From positions 186,001 to 250,000 of the forward strand of contig NC_020829.1 in NCBI RefSeq assembly GCF_000349845.1: a stretch of 64,000 nucleotides of DNA, given 5' to 3'. The notes beneath the pieces were generated by a model that saw nothing but the letters and a program-made list of their open reading frames with translations, was not told where the DNA came from and did no database searches. A program made the translations under genes and the position numbers. Below, piece by piece: positions 45,904 through 55,674 of the stretch. The stretch's first letter is position 1. Every line of letters starts with the position of its first letter. This stretch comes from Pseudomonas sp. ATCC 13867. Its GTDB lineage: Bacteria; Pseudomonadota; Gammaproteobacteria; Pseudomonadales; Pseudomonadaceae.

Positions 45904-46191
45904 TTACCAGCTGAAGATCTGCCACTGCGGAATCAGCTTGTCGGGCTGGTCCGAGCGGATGAAGTTGCCGTCGCTGCCATCCTGGCGCACCAGGAAATAC
46001 GGCTTGCCGTGCTTGGGCACGACCTTGATGGCGTAGAGGAATCCGTTCACGCGGTATTCCTGGATGGTCCTGTCGCCCTCCTGGCGGATGGTCACATCCG
46101 GTTCCGGCGTCGGGGCATCGTCCGCCGCCAACACGGTGGTCGCGCCAAGACCCAGCAGAGCGGCGAGCAACAGGCGGTTCAACGTACGCAT
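45904..46191 (-). CDS. Small exported DUF2782 protein
   Basis: 95 aa. Signal peptide MRTLNRLLLAALLGLGATTVLA, then a small compact domain with the conserved block EYRVNGFLYAIKVVPKHGKPYFLV. Pseudomonads carry it between thrB and polA; the function is unknown. It is in the same direction as thrB (34 bases away) and divergent from polA. Confidence 0.85.
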   Translation of the reverse strand: MRTLNRLLLAALLGLGATTVLAADDAPTPEPDVTIRQEGDRTIQEYRVNGFLYAIKVVPKHGKPYFLVRQDGSDGNFIRSDQPDKLIPQWQIFSW

Positions 46192-46265
46192 GATAACCTT
46201 GTCCCTTTGTCGAATTGGCTACGGACATTTTAGCCCGAGCCCTTCTGAAAAGGTTGATTCCCCTC

Positions 46266-49007
46266 ATGAGCCAAGCACCCCTCGTCCTCGTGGACGGCTC
46301 GTCCTACCTGTATCGCGCCTTCCATGCCCTGCCGCCGCTGACGACCTCCACCGGCATGCCGACCGGCGCGGTGAAGGGCGTGCTGAACATGCTCAAGAGC
46401 CTGCGCAAGCAGTACCCGGACAGCCCCTTCGCGGTGGTCTTCGATGCCAAGGGCGGAACCTTCCGCGATGAGATGTTCGCCGAGTACAAGGCCAATCGCC
46501 CCTCGATGCCGGACGACCTGCGCGTGCAGGTGGAGCCGCTGCATGCCACCGTGCGCGCCCTCGGCCTGCCCCTGCTGTGCGTGGAAGGCGTGGAAGCGGA
46601 CGACGTGATCGGCACCCTGGCCCGGCAGAGCGCGGCCGGTGGCCGGGCGGTGGTGATCTCCACCGGCGACAAGGACATGGCACAGCTGGTCGACGGGCAC
46701 ATTACGCTGGTCAACACCATGACCGGTAGCTCGCTCGACGTGGATGGCGTGAAAGAGAAATTCGGCGTCGGTCCTGAGCTGATCATCGACTACCTGGCGC
46801 TGATGGGCGACAAGGTCGACAACATCCCCGGCGTGCCCGGTGTCGGCGAAAAGACCGCCCTCGGCCTGCTCACCGGTGTGGGTGGAGGCCTGGATGTGCT
46901 GTACGCCAGCCTGAACAAGGTGCCCGAACTGCCGATCCGTGGCGCCAAGGGGCTGCCGGCCAAGCTCGAAGAGCACAAGGACATGGCCTACCTGTCCTAC
47001 AAGCTCGCCACCATCAAGTGCGATGTCGAATTGAACATCGAGATCGATGCCCTGCACCCCGGCGAACCGGACCGCGAGGCCCTGACCGAGCTGTACCGCA
47101 CCCTGGAATTCAAGACCGGGCTGGACGATCTGCAACGCCAGGCGGCCAAGGCCGGCAGCCCGCAGCTGGCGCTGGAAGAGGCCCCGGCGGAGAAGAGCTA
47201 TGACATCGTTCTGGAGCAACCTCAGTTCGATGCCTGGCTGAAGAAGCTGGAAGCCGCCGAGCTGATCGCCTTCGACACCGAGACCACCAGCCTCGACCCG
47301 CAGCAGGCGCAGGTGGTGGGTGTGTCCTTCGCGGTGAAGGAAGGCGAAGCCGCCTATGTGCCGCTGGCCCACAGTTATATGGGCGTGCCGGCGCAGCTGG
47401 ACCGCGACGCCGTGCTCAAGGCCCTCAAGCCGCTGCTGGAGGACCCGAAGAAGCGCAAGATCGGCCAGCACGCCAAGTACGACATGAACGTCCTGGCCAA
47501 CGCCTCGACGCCCATCGCCGTGCAGGGCATCGCCTTCGACACCATGCTCGAATCCTATGTGCTGGACTCCACCGCGACCCGTCACGACATGGACAGCCTG
47601 GCGCTCAAGTACCTGGGCCACAGCACCATTCGCTTCGAGGACATCGCCGGCAAGGGCGCCAAGCAGCTGACCTTCGACCAGATCGCCCTGGAGCAGGCCG
47701 GCCCCTACGCCGCCGAAGACGCCGACGTGACCCTGCGCCTGCACCAGACCCTGTGGCAGAAGCTGGAGGCCATTCCGTCCCTGGCCAAGGTGCTCACCGA
47801 AATCGAGATGCCGCTGGTGCCGGTGCTGGCGCGCATCGAGCGCAACGGCGCGCTGGTCGACGCCCACCTGCTGGGCAAGCAGAGCGTCGAACTGGGCGAG
47901 AAGATGGTCGAGTTGCAGCGCCAGGCCTATGAGCTGGCGGGCGAGGAGTTCAACCTCGGCTCGCCCAAGCAGCTGGGCGCCATCCTTTATGAAAAGCTCG
48001 GCCTGCCGGTGCTGTCCAAGACCGCCACCGGCCAGCCGTCCACCGCCGAGGCCGTCCTTGCCGAGCTGGCCGAGCAGGATTACGAGCTGCCCAAGGTGAT
48101 CATGCAGTACCGCTCCCTGAGCAAGCTCAAGAGTACCTACACCGACAAGCTGCCGGAGCAGATCAACCCGCGCACCGGGCGTATCCACACCAGCTACCAC
48201 CAGGCGGTGGCGGCGACCGGCCGACTGTCCTCCAGCGACCCGAACCTGCAGAACATCCCGATCCGCACCGCCGAGGGCCGGCGCATCCGCCAGGCCTTCG
48301 TCGCGCCCAAGGGCTACAAGCTGCTGGCGGCGGACTACTCGCAGATCGAACTGCGCATCATGGCCCACCTGGCCAAGGACGAAGGCCTGCTGGACGCCTT
48401 CCGCCACGACCGCGACGTACACCGCGCCACTGCCGCCGAGGTGTTCGGCGTGCCGCTGGATGAGGTGACGTCCGACCAGCGCCGCAGCGCCAAGGCGATC
48501 AACTTCGGCCTGATCTACGGCATGAGCGCCTTCGGCCTGGCCAAGCAGATCGGCGTCGAGCGCAAGGAGGCCCAGGCCTACATCGACCGCTATTTCGCCC
48601 GCTACCCGGGCGTGCTGGCCTACATGGAGCGCACTCGCGCCCAGGCCGCCGAGCAGGGCTTCGTCGAGACGCTGTTCGGCCGCCGCCTGTATCTGCCGGA
48701 AATCGCCTCGAAGAACGGCGCCATGCGCAAGGCCGCCGAGCGCACCGCGATCAACGCACCGATGCAGGGCACCGCCGCGGACATCATGAAACGCGCGATG
48801 GTGACTGTGGATAAGTGGCTGCAGGACAGCGGGATCGATGCCCGGGTGATTCTCCAGGTACACGACGAACTGGTGCTGGAGGTTCGCGAGGACCTGGTGG
48901 ACCGGGTCAGCGACACCCTTCGGCCGCTGATGAGCGGCGCGGCGGAGCTGGATGTGCCGCTGGTGGTCGAGGCCGGCGTGGGGGCGAACTGGGACGAAGC
49001 ACACTGA
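46266..49007 (+). CDS. polA: DNA polymerase I
   Basis: 913 aa. The N-terminal 5'-3' nuclease (about 1-290) starts with [17 protein letters not shown]. The 3'-5' exonuclease (about 320-510) has an intact active site beginning FDTETTSLD, so proofreading should work. The polymerase domain (about 530-913) has motif A ([13 protein letters not shown]), motif B ([20 protein letters not shown]) and motif C ([10 protein letters not shown]). Role: gap filling, Okazaki fragment maturation and repair. Confidence 0.97.
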   Translation: MSQAPLVLVDGSSYLYRAFHALPPLTTSTGMPTGAVKGVLNMLKSLRKQYPDSPFAVVFDAKGGTFRDEMFAEYKANRPSMPDDLRVQVEPLHATVRALGLPLLCVEGVEADDVIGTLARQSAAGGRAVVISTGDKDMAQLVDGHITLVNTMTGSSLDVDGVKEKFGVGPELIIDYLALMGDKVDNIPGVPGVGEKTALGLLTGVGGGLDVLYASLNKVPELPIRGAKGLPAKLEEHKDMAYLSYKLATIKCDVELNIEIDALHPGEPDREALTELYRTLEFKTGLDDLQRQAAKAGSPQLALEEAPAEKSYDIVLEQPQFDAWLKKLEAAELIAFDTETTSLDPQQAQVVGVSFAVKEGEAAYVPLAHSYMGVPAQLDRDAVLKALKPLLEDPKKRKIGQHAKYDMNVLANASTPIAVQGIAFDTMLESYVLDSTATRHDMDSLALKYLGHSTIRFEDIAGKGAKQLTFDQIALEQAGPYAAEDADVTLRLHQTLWQKLEAIPSLAKVLTEIEMPLVPVLARIERNGALVDAHLLGKQSVELGEKMVELQRQAYELAGEEFNLGSPKQLGAILYEKLGLPVLSKTATGQPSTAEAVLAELAEQDYELPKVIMQYRSLSKLKSTYTDKLPEQINPRTGRIHTSYHQAVAATGRLSSSDPNLQNIPIRTAEGRRIRQAFVAPKGYKLLAADYSQIELRIMAHLAKDEGLLDAFRHDRDVHRATAAEVFGVPLDEVTSDQRRSAKAINFGLIYGMSAFGLAKQIGVERKEAQAYIDRYFARYPGVLAYMERTRAQAAEQGFVETLFGRRLYLPEIASKNGAMRKAAERTAINAPMQGTAADIMKRAMVTVDKWLQDSGIDARVILQVHDELVLEVREDLVDRVSDTLRPLMSGAAELDVPLVVEAGVGANWDEAH

Positions 49008-49015
49008 CGAATGGT

Positions 49016-49042
49016 CGAAGGGCCCGTGTGGCGGGCCCTTCG
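49016..49042 (+). terminator. polA terminator
   Basis: Perfect 11-bp stem CGAAGGGCCCG / CGGGCCCTTCG with 5-nt loop, nine bases after the polA stop. No T-run follows, so termination may be weak. Confidence 0.7.
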
Positions 49043-49097
49043 GAGAATCCGCCAATGTTTGTCCGGGACACCGCGAAAAATTTTTTTGTGAACTGAT

Positions 49098-49125
49098 GAA
49101 CTTTCCCGCAAAGGCCTCTGTCAGA
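49098..49125 (+). promoter_or_regulatory. AlgU (sigma-22) type promoter of the ErsA sRNA
   Basis: GAACTT at 49098-49103 and TCAGA at 49121-49125 are separated by 17 nt, matching the envelope-stress sigma AlgU/RpoE consensus (GAACTT-N16/17-TCTGA). Transcription would start near 49131. Confidence 0.75.
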
Positions 49126-49130
49126 ACACG

Positions 49131-49261
49131 TGAATGGCTGGTGAAGCCCTTCGATGCTCCTTTGCAGTGTTTAGTGTTGGCAGATTACTGGACCCCGCCC
49201 TAGCGGTCCGGACTTAAACCCCGAACTTCCCCCTCCCCATACGAAGCTCGGGGTTTTTTTT
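49131..49261 (+). ncRNA. ersA: ErsA-like small regulatory RNA (Spot 42 position)
   Basis: The transcript from the AlgU promoter to a strong terminator would be about 131 nt, close to the described ErsA. The terminator stem (14 bp, one mismatch, 49216-49229 / 49241-49254, then T8) has a C-rich loop CCCCTCCCCAT. In ErsA that loop pairs with targets such as algC and oprD mRNAs. A second hairpin GGACC/GGTCC is near 49191-49210. The site between polA and engB is where ErsA lies in P. aeruginosa. Targets in this organism are not shown. Confidence 0.88.
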
Positions 49262-49270
49262 GCCTGCGAT

Positions 49271-49939
49271 TCAGCCTTCGGCTTCCTCGCCAGCCTCTTC
49301 TTCCTCGTCATCCAGCAGTCCCAGCCAGCCGGCCAGGACCATCTGCGCCTCTTCCACGCCCTGGCGCTTGGGGGCGGAGAACAGCTGCAGGGTGGCGACA
49401 TCGCCCCAGCCCTGCTGGATTTCCTTGCGCACTTTCAGCAGCGCGTTCTTCGCCGCGCCGAAGGCGAGCTTGTCGGCCTTGGTCAGCAGCACGTGGATCG
49501 GCAACTGGCTGGCCTGGGCCCAGTCCAGCATCAGGCGGTCGAAATCGGTCAGCGGATGGCGGATGTCCATCAGCAGCACCACGCCGGCGAGGCTGTTGCG
49601 GCTGCTCAGGTAGGCTTCCAGATGCTGCTGCCAGTGAAGTTTCAGCGGGATCGGCACCTTGGCGTAGCCGTAGCCGGGCAGGTCGACCAGGCGGCGTTCG
49701 TCATCCAGGCGGAAGAAGTTCAGCAACTGGGTGCGGCCCGGCGTCTTGGAGGTGCGCGCCAGGTTCGCATGGGTCAGTGCGTTCAGCGCGCTGGATTTGC
49801 CCGCGTTGGAGCGGCCGGCGAAGGCGACTTCCAGGCCGGCGTCCTCCGGGCACTGGTTCACCTTGGCGGCGCTGATGAGGAACGTGGCCTGTTGGCACAG
49901 GCCGAGAATCGGGTTTTTCGCAGGGTTCATGGGGGGCAT
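49271..49939 (-). CDS. engB: Ribosome biogenesis GTPase EngB (YihA/YsxC)
   Basis: 222 aa. G1 [10 protein letters not shown]3 DLPGYGYAK and G4 TKAD with SAPKRQG following are all in place. The family is essential for large-subunit ribosome assembly. The C-terminus ends in an acidic tail ([13 protein letters not shown]). An alternative start nine bases downstream (MNPAKNP) is possible. Confidence 0.94.
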   Translation of the reverse strand: MPPMNPAKNPILGLCQQATFLISAAKVNQCPEDAGLEVAFAGRSNAGKSSALNALTHANLARTSKTPGRTQLLNFFRLDDERRLVDLPGYGYAKVPIPLKLHWQQHLEAYLSSRNSLAGVVLLMDIRHPLTDFDRLMLDWAQASQLPIHVLLTKADKLAFGAAKNALLKVRKEIQQGWGDVATLQLFSAPKRQGVEEAQMVLAGWLGLLDDEEEEAGEEAEG

Positions 49940-50119
49940 GGGTTCTTTCGCAGAGGGGTGCGACTAGGTGTCGCGGGGAGCGGGCTCGTTTCCGTTTCGG
50001 TATTGGAAGTATATAATGCCGCGGATTTTGTGTGCGCTTTATCCCCCAGGGTCGGGCGCCACGGGAACCCCAAAGTCCGTACACCAGAACGCGGACGTTC
50101 CCTGACGATGAGGACAATC

Positions 50120-50410
50120 ATGAAGAAACTGCTGTTCGCAGCCATCGTTGCCGCGCTGGCTTCCAGCGCCCAGGCGGCCCAGGATCCGGAAGCCGTGTTC
50201 AACCGAGCGTGTGGCGCCTGCCACAATGGTCAGTTGCCGATGGCGCCGAAGAAGGGCGACGCCGCCGCGTGGAAACTGCGCCTGGACAAGGGCATGGACA
50301 CGCTGGTGCAACACGTGACCAACGGTTTCAACGCGATGCCGCCTCACGGCCTGTGCACCGACTGCAGCGCCGAGGATTACCAGGCCATTATCCAATGGAT
50401 GTCCAGGTAA
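50120..50410 (+). CDS. Small periplasmic cytochrome c (c5-like)
   Basis: 96 aa from the ATG at 50120, chosen because AGGA lies upstream at 50111-50114. Signal peptide ends SAQA|AQD. One heme site, C31-G-A-C34-H35, is followed by a Met-rich NAMPPHG and a second Cys pair (CTDC), as in c5-type cytochromes. It is 46 bases before cytochrome c4 in the same direction, suggesting a common electron-transfer role in the periplasm. Confidence 0.88.
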   Translation: MKKLLFAAIVAALASSAQAAQDPEAVFNRACGACHNGQLPMAPKKGDAAAWKLRLDKGMDTLVQHVTNGFNAMPPHGLCTDCSAEDYQAIIQWMSR

Positions 50411-50456
50411 TCCCGGAGCCCTACTCTTTCCCCCTTAGCCGTTATTGGATTAGCTG

Positions 50457-51062
50457 ATGAACAAATTGATCGTGAGTCTGCTGTTGACCCTGGGCCTTAC
50501 CGGTGTTGCGCACGCCGCTGGCGATGCCAAGGCCGGTCAGGCGAAAGCTGCTGTATGTGGTGCCTGCCACGGCGCCGATGGCAACAGCATGGCGCCGAAC
50601 TTCCCGAAACTGGCCGGCCAGGGTGAACGTTACCTGCTCAAGCAGATGCACGACATCAAGGATGGCAAACGCACCGTTCTGGAAATGACCGGCCTGCTGA
50701 CCAACCTGAGCGATGAGGATCTGGCTGACATCTCTGCCTACTTCGCCAGCCAGAACCCGAGCGTCGGCATGGCCGATCCCAAGCTGGTCGCCCAGGGCGA
50801 AGCCCTGTTCCGCGGCGGCAAGCTCACCGAAGGCATGCCGGCCTGCACCGGTTGCCACAACCCGGCTGGCCAGGGCAACGCCGAAGCCGGCTTCCCGCAC
50901 CTGGGTGGCCAGCACGCGGCCTACACCGCCAAGCAGCTGACCGCCTTCCGCGAAGGCGAGCGCACCAACGACGGCGACGCCATGATCATGCGCAGCATCG
51001 CCGCCAAGCTGTCCAACAAGGACATCGCGGCGATCTCCAGCTATATCGAAGGCCTGCACTAA
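50457..51062 (+). CDS. cc4: Dihaem cytochrome c4
   Basis: 201 aa with a signal peptide ending AHAA. Two heme sites, C34-G-A-C37-H38 and C130-T-G-C133-H134, and two Met ligand regions (NSMAPNFPKL; MIMRSIAAKL) give the two-domain c4 fold. It carries electrons in the periplasm, e.g. to terminal oxidases or for anaerobic respiration. Confidence 0.94.
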   Translation: MNKLIVSLLLTLGLTGVAHAAGDAKAGQAKAAVCGACHGADGNSMAPNFPKLAGQGERYLLKQMHDIKDGKRTVLEMTGLLTNLSDEDLADISAYFASQNPSVGMADPKLVAQGEALFRGGKLTEGMPACTGCHNPAGQGNAEAGFPHLGGQHAAYTAKQLTAFREGERTNDGDAMIMRSIAAKLSNKDIAAISSYIEGLH

Positions 51063-51093
51063 GCGGCACGCCTGGCGGAAATCGCTGGAATAA

Positions 51094-51121
51094 AAAAAGG
51101 GTGGCTTCGGCCGCCCTTTTT
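51094..51121 (+). terminator. Intrinsic terminator of the cytochrome genes
   Basis: Stem AAAAAGGGTGGC / GCCGCCCTTTTT with a TTCG tetraloop and T-run. Confidence 0.92.
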
Positions 51122-51230
51122 CGCATCCGCCGCCACTACAATGCTGGAACCGCGCCTGGAGCCTCCAGGTCAAACCGCTTTGTCCCGTCCCGCGCAGCAG
51201 GACGGATCCCGCTCAGCCAAGGAGTGAACC

Positions 51231-51872
51231 ATGCGTAACCTGATTTTCACCGCCGCGCTGGCCTTCGCCGGCCTGTTCGCTGTCAACGCGAATGCCGCCG
51301 AGTTCGAAGCCGGCAAGAACTACACCGAGCTGAGCCAGGCCGTGCCGGTCTCCCAGCCGGGCAAGATCGAGGTGGTGGAGTTGTTCTGGTACGGCTGCCC
51401 GCACTGCTATGCCTTCGAGCCGACCATCAATCCCTGGGTCGAGAAGCTGCCCGAAGACGTGCATTTCGTGCGTGTCCCCGCCATGTTCGGCGGCCTGTGG
51501 AACATTCACGGCCAACTGTTCCTGACCCTGGAATCGATGGGCGTGGAGCAGAAGGTCCATCACGCGATCTTCGAAAAACTGCACAACAGCCCCAAGGGCC
51601 TGACCACTCCGGAAGAAATGGCTGATTTCGTCGCCGAGCAGGGCGTGGACAAGGACAAGTTCCTCAGCACCTACAACTCCTTCGCCATCAAGGGCCAGAT
51701 CGAGAAGGCCAAGAAGCTGGCGATGGCCTACCAGATCAGCGGCGTACCGACGATGGTCGTCAACGGCAAGTACCGCTTCGACATCGGTTCGGCCGGCAGC
51801 CCGGACGCCGCCCTGGAGCTGGCCGACCAACTGATCGCCAAGGAGCGCGCCTCCGCCAAGGCCGCTCAGTAA
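51231..51872 (+). CDS. dsbA: Thiol:disulfide interchange protein DsbA
   Basis: 213 aa. Signal peptide ends NANA|AEF. The active site is C56-P-H-C59 in FWYGCPHCYAF, and the cis-Pro loop is SGVPTMVVNGKYR. It introduces disulfides into periplasmic proteins. It is the first gene of a likely dsbA-EEP-dgcH run: the next gene begins 11 bases later. Confidence 0.95.
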   Translation: MRNLIFTAALAFAGLFAVNANAAEFEAGKNYTELSQAVPVSQPGKIEVVELFWYGCPHCYAFEPTINPWVEKLPEDVHFVRVPAMFGGLWNIHGQLFLTLESMGVEQKVHHAIFEKLHNSPKGLTTPEEMADFVAEQGVDKDKFLSTYNSFAIKGQIEKAKKLAMAYQISGVPTMVVNGKYRFDIGSAGSPDAALELADQLIAKERASAKAAQ

Positions 51873-51883
51873 GGGGCCTGCCG

Positions 51884-52756
51884 ATGCTGCGCCGGCGGAG
51901 TCGCGAGCGCGTTGCGAGTGCCTGCACCGCACGCGTCAATCCCGATCACCAGTGCGTGTCGGGGCTGCCCGAGGATGGCCGTCTCCGCCTGCTCAGCTTC
52001 AACATTCAGGTTGGCATCAGTACCGAGCGTTACCGTCATTACCTGACGCGCGGCTGGCAGCACCTGTTGCCGGCCGCGGGCCGTGCCAGCAACCTGCAGC
52101 GCATTGGCGAACTGCTTGCCGACTATGACGTGGTCGCGTTGCAGGAGGCCGACGGCGGCAGCATCCGCTCCGGCAATATCAATCAGGTCGAGCACCTGGC
52201 CCATCTCGGGGACTTCCCCTACTGGTACCAGCAGCTCAACCGCAATCTCGGGCGCATCGCCCAGCACAGCAACGGCCTGCTCAGCCGTTTGCAACCCACC
52301 GCCCTGGAAGACCATCCGCTGCCCGGCCCGCCCGGGCGCGGCGCGATCCTCATGCGCTTCGGCGACGGCGACGATGCCCTTGCCGTGGTGATGATGCACC
52401 TGGCCCTGGGCGCGCGCACCCGCACCCGCCAGCTCGCCTACATCCGCGAGCTGCTGCAGGGCTACCGCCACCAGGTGCTGATGGGCGACATGAACACCCA
52501 TGCCACCGATTTGCTGGAAAGCTCGCCCCTGCGTGACCTGGGGCTGGTCGCGCCGCAGGTCGAGGCGACCTTCCCCAGTTGGCGCCCGCAGCGTTGCCTG
52601 GACCACATCCTGCTCAGTTCCGAGCTGGCGCTGGAGCGCGTCAGTGTCCTGCCGCAACCGATTTCCGACCACCTGCCCGTGGCCGTGGAAATCCGCCTGC
52701 CGGATGCCTTGCGCACGGCCTCGTCGCTCGTCTTGCGCGGCGAGGCTGTCGAATGA
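51884..52756 (+). CDS. Endonuclease/exonuclease/phosphatase (EEP) family protein
   Basis: 290 aa. EEP fold motifs: [53 protein letters not shown] and [13 protein letters not shown] (catalytic Asp-His). It could be a nuclease or a phosphodiesterase. The coupling (ATGA overlap) to a diguanylate cyclase is conserved in P. aeruginosa as I remember it, but its substrate is not known. Confidence 0.88.
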   Translation: MLRRRSRERVASACTARVNPDHQCVSGLPEDGRLRLLSFNIQVGISTERYRHYLTRGWQHLLPAAGRASNLQRIGELLADYDVVALQEADGGSIRSGNINQVEHLAHLGDFPYWYQQLNRNLGRIAQHSNGLLSRLQPTALEDHPLPGPPGRGAILMRFGDGDDALAVVMMHLALGARTRTRQLAYIRELLQGYRHQVLMGDMNTHATDLLESSPLRDLGLVAPQVEATFPSWRPQRCLDHILLSSELALERVSVLPQPISDHLPVAVEIRLPDALRTASSLVLRGEAVE

Positions 52757-54687
52757 GTCGGGAAGGCGAACCGCGCTGGAAACAGAAGTACCTCGACAAT
52801 CTCGAACAGCAGGAAAAACTCGAGCGGCGCTGGAGCGCCCGCGTCGACCTGCTGCGCCGTGGCCTGGTGCGCAGCAGCCTGGCCGCCGAAGGCAGCGACA
52901 AGGCGGTGGACGCCTGCATGAAGGAGCTGCGCGAGGTGCTACGCCGCGACGAGATGGATGCCGGTCTGTCGCGCCTGATCCCGCAGCTGGAAAGGGCGGT
53001 GCTCGATTCCGAGCAGCGTCGTCAGCAGCGCGTCGAGCAGAACGTCGCGGCATTGTCCCAGCTCGCCCAGCAACTGCTGGCGCTCGATCTGCCGGGAGAC
53101 GTGCGCAAGCCGCTCAAGCAGTTCGCCAAGGACATCGCCGCACGGGCCAGCACCTCCCGCGAACTGCCGGCCCTGCTCGGCGAACTGAGCGGCCTGCAGC
53201 GGCGTGCGCTGGAGCATTTCGACACGGGCAATGAGCAGCGCCCCGGTTTCCTGCAGCGCCTGTTCGGCGGGCGTGAAGCGGCTGCCGATGCGCTGGAGCC
53301 GGCGTTGACTGTGACGACCGCCGTGGCCGGTGCGCCGTTGGCCGACACGGTGGCGCTGGACGAGGCCGTGGCCGTCCAGGCCGAATCCCTGGCACCCGCA
53401 CCCGCACCCGCACCCGCACCCGCACCCGCACCCGCACCCGCACCCGCACCTGTAGCAGTCGAGCCCGTCATCGAGCCGGTGACTGCGGCAGTCGAACCGC
53501 TGACGACCGAGTCGCCGGTCGTTTCTCCCGCCGGGGCGCCCGAGCCGGCCCTGCTCGACAGCCTGCCATTGCCCCCCGGCCTGTTCGGCGAACCGGCCGA
53601 CGCCGCCGACCGCTACGCCTTGCCGCCGCGCCCGGAGCCGGGCTACAGCGCCGTCGCGCCGCATATCGAAGCCAGCCTGCTGCACCTGCTGGACGAGATG
53701 CGCCTGCCGTCTACCCACCAGCCCCAGGCCGATGCCCTGCGCACGCGCATTCATGGCAGTCTGAACTGGTACGAGCTGGTCCCGGTGCTGGATGACCTGG
53801 CGGTGCTAGTGCTGTCGCTCAACGACTGCGGCCAGCGCGAGTTCGAAGGCTACCTGTACCAGCTCAACGAGCGCCTGGGCGCCTTCCTCGACGGGCTGCA
53901 GGCGGTCCACGACAACCATGCCGGCGCAAGTTCCAGCGCCCGCGACCTGGACGACGCGCTGCGCGAGCAGGTCAGCGGCCTGAAGGAAAGCGTGCTGGAA
54001 GCCACCGACCTGGAAGGCCTCAAGCGTCATGTGGAAAGCCGCCTGCAAGGGCTGGTCGGCACGATGGACCGGTTCCGCGAGGAGCGCGAAGCCCGCGAGC
54101 GCGAGGTGGGCGAGCGCATCCAGTCGCTGATGACGCGGGTGGCGAGCATGGAAGAAGAGGCGCGGACCTTCAAAGCCAGCATCGAGGACCAGCGCCAGAA
54201 GGCCATGACCGACGCGCTCACCGGCCTGCCCAACCGCGCCGCCTTGACCGAGCGCCTGGAACTGGAAGTCTCGCGCTGGCAGCGCTACGGCGGCGACCTG
54301 CTGCTGGCGGTCCTGGACGTGGACCACTTCAAGCGCATCAACGACGACTTTGGTCATCTGGCCGGCGACAAGGTGCTGAAGATCATCGCCGCGGAGCTCT
54401 CCAAACGCCTGCGCAATACCGACTTCATCGCTCGCTATGGCGGCGAGGAGTTCGTCGTGCTGCTGCCCTCGACGCCCCTGGACGGCGGCGAGCGGTTGCT
54501 CGAAGCGCTGCGCGGCGCAGTGGAAGCCTGCCCGTTCCATTTCAAGGGCGAACGCCTGGTGATTACCTGTTCCGCGGGCCTGACCGCCTTCCGCGCCGAT
54601 GAGCGCAGCGACGCGGTCTTCGAACGGGCCGACCAGGCGCTGTATCGCGCCAAGCGTGGCGGCCGCAATCGGCTGGAAGTGGACTGA
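52753..54687 (+). CDS. dgcH: Diguanylate cyclase (GGDEF), DgcH-like
   Basis: 644 aa; start overlaps the upstream stop. The N-terminal half is helical (about 1-190) and lacks membrane helices. A Pro-Ala repeat follows (residues about 215-232; nine CCCGCA units at 53395-53448), then a Pro-rich linker, a second helical domain with a coiled coil (about 395-480), and the GGDEF domain. The active site is GGEEF at 563-567 and the inhibitory I-site is R554-N-T-D557, so it should make c-di-GMP with product inhibition. P. aeruginosa PA5487 (DgcH) occupies the same place. Confidence 0.92.
   Translation: MSREGEPRWKQKYLDNLEQQEKLERRWSARVDLLRRGLVRSSLAAEGSDKAVDACMKELREVLRRDEMDAGLSRLIPQLERAVLDSEQRRQQRVEQNVAALSQLAQQLLALDLPGDVRKPLKQFAKDIAARASTSRELPALLGELSGLQRRALEHFDTGNEQRPGFLQRLFGGREAAADALEPALTVTTAVAGAPLADTVALDEAVAVQAESLAPAPAPAPAPAPAPAPAPAPVAVEPVIEPVTAAVEPLTTESPVVSPAGAPEPALLDSLPLPPGLFGEPADAADRYALPPRPEPGYSAVAPHIEASLLHLLDEMRLPSTHQPQADALRTRIHGSLNWYELVPVLDDLAVLVLSLNDCGQREFEGYLYQLNERLGAFLDGLQAVHDNHAGASSSARDLDDALREQVSGLKESVLEATDLEGLKRHVESRLQGLVGTMDRFREEREAREREVGERIQSLMTRVASMEEEARTFKASIEDQRQKAMTDALTGLPNRAALTERLELEVSRWQRYGGDLLLAVLDVDHFKRINDDFGHLAGDKVLKIIAAELSKRLRNTDFIARYGGEEFVVLLPSTPLDGGERLLEALRGAVEACPFHFKGERLVITCSAGLTAFRADERSDAVFERADQALYRAKRGGRNRLEVD
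53395..53448 (+). repeat. Coding hexanucleotide tandem repeat (CCCGCA x9)
   Basis: Nine perfect units within dgcH encode a Pro-Ala stretch in the linker; a number change of any size keeps the frame. Confidence 0.93.
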
Positions 54688-54712
54688 GCCAGCCGCTGCC
54701 GGGCGTTTGTTT

Positions 54713-54790
54713 GTAGGAGCGAGCTTGCTCGCGAACAGCGCTCCCCGCCGACCTGCGCGTTGAATGGTTCGCGAGCAAGCTCGCTCCTAC
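54713..54790. repeat. Paired inverted repeat (GTAGGAGCGAGCTTGC family)
   Basis: Arms at 54713-54736 and 54767-54790, exact reverse complements, between dgcH and the glmR promoter. Confidence 0.9.
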
Positions 54791-54822
54791 AGAAAAGAAC
54801 GTCGCCGCTCGAGCAGAAATTC

Positions 54823-54877
54823 TTGACGAACGAAAGCTCTTGGGTTTTGATTCGCGCCATTATCTTTCGAATCGAAA
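54823..54877 (+). promoter_or_regulatory. glmR promoter and candidate DeoR-type operator
   Basis: TTGACG (54823-54828) and TTTGAT are 17 nt apart, a possible sigma-70 promoter. A perfect dyad TTTCGA-A-TCGAAA lies at 54865-54877, 11 bases before the glmR start. It is a plausible autoregulatory site for GlmR. Confidence 0.45.
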
Positions 54878-54888
54878 CTTAATCGCCC

Positions 54889-55659
54889 ATGTCGAAACGC
54901 AACACGCCGCAACGCCGCCACGACATCCTGGCGCTGCTCGCCGAACAGGGCGAGGTGAGCGTGGACGATCTCGCCCGGCGTTTCGCCACCTCCGAAGTGA
55001 CCATCCGCAAGGACCTGGCAGCGCTGGAAGGCAACGGCCTGCTGCTGCGCCGCTACGGCGGTGCGGTGCCGATGCCCCACGAGCTGATCGCCGAGCCGAG
55101 CCAGCCGCTGTCGCGCTACAAGCAGGCCATCGCTCGCGCGGCGGCGACCTGCATCCGCGAACACGCGCGGATCATCATCGACAGCGGCAGCACCACCGCC
55201 GCGCTGATCCCCGAACTGGGCCGCAAGCCGGGCCTGGTGGTGATGACCAACTCGCTGAGCGTGGCCAACGCCCTGCGCGAACTGGAGCGTGAACCGGTAC
55301 TGCTGATGACCGGCGGAACCTGGGATCCGCACTCCGAGTCCTTCCAGGGCCAGGTGGCCGAACAGGTGCTGCGCTCCTACGATTTCGATCAGTTGTTCAT
55401 CGGCGCCACCGGCCTCGACCTGGAGCGCGGCACCACCACGTTCAACGAACTGCTGGGGCTGAGCCGGGTAATGGCCGAGGTCGCCCGCGAGGTGATCGTC
55501 ATGGCCGAAGCCGACAAGCTGGGCCGACGCATTCCCAACCTGGAGCTGCCGTGGAGCAGCGTCCAGACCCTGATAACCGACGAGCGCTTGAGCGATGAAG
55601 CGTTCGAACTGATCCAGGCGCGTGGCGTGAAAGTGATCCGCGCACGCTGCGAAGACTGA
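54889..55659 (+). CDS. glmR: DeoR-family regulator GlmR
   Basis: 256 aa. N-terminal HTH (ILALLAEQGEVSVDDLARRF with SEVTIRKDLAALE), then a DeoR sensor domain with IIIDSGSTTAALIPELG and the TGGTWDPHSESFQG block. It is 15 bases before glmS and cotranscribed. In P. aeruginosa GlmR controls glmS and cell-envelope precursor supply. Confidence 0.92.
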   Translation: MSKRNTPQRRHDILALLAEQGEVSVDDLARRFATSEVTIRKDLAALEGNGLLLRRYGGAVPMPHELIAEPSQPLSRYKQAIARAAATCIREHARIIIDSGSTTAALIPELGRKPGLVVMTNSLSVANALRELEREPVLLMTGGTWDPHSESFQGQVAEQVLRSYDFDQLFIGATGLDLERGTTTFNELLGLSRVMAEVAREVIVMAEADKLGRRIPNLELPWSSVQTLITDERLSDEAFELIQARGVKVIRARCED

Positions 55660-55674
55660 AAGGAGAGCCCATTC

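Noticed and set aside
46230..49055. 941-codon frame antisense to polA
   Set aside because: Mirror of the polA reading frame; no motif recognised.
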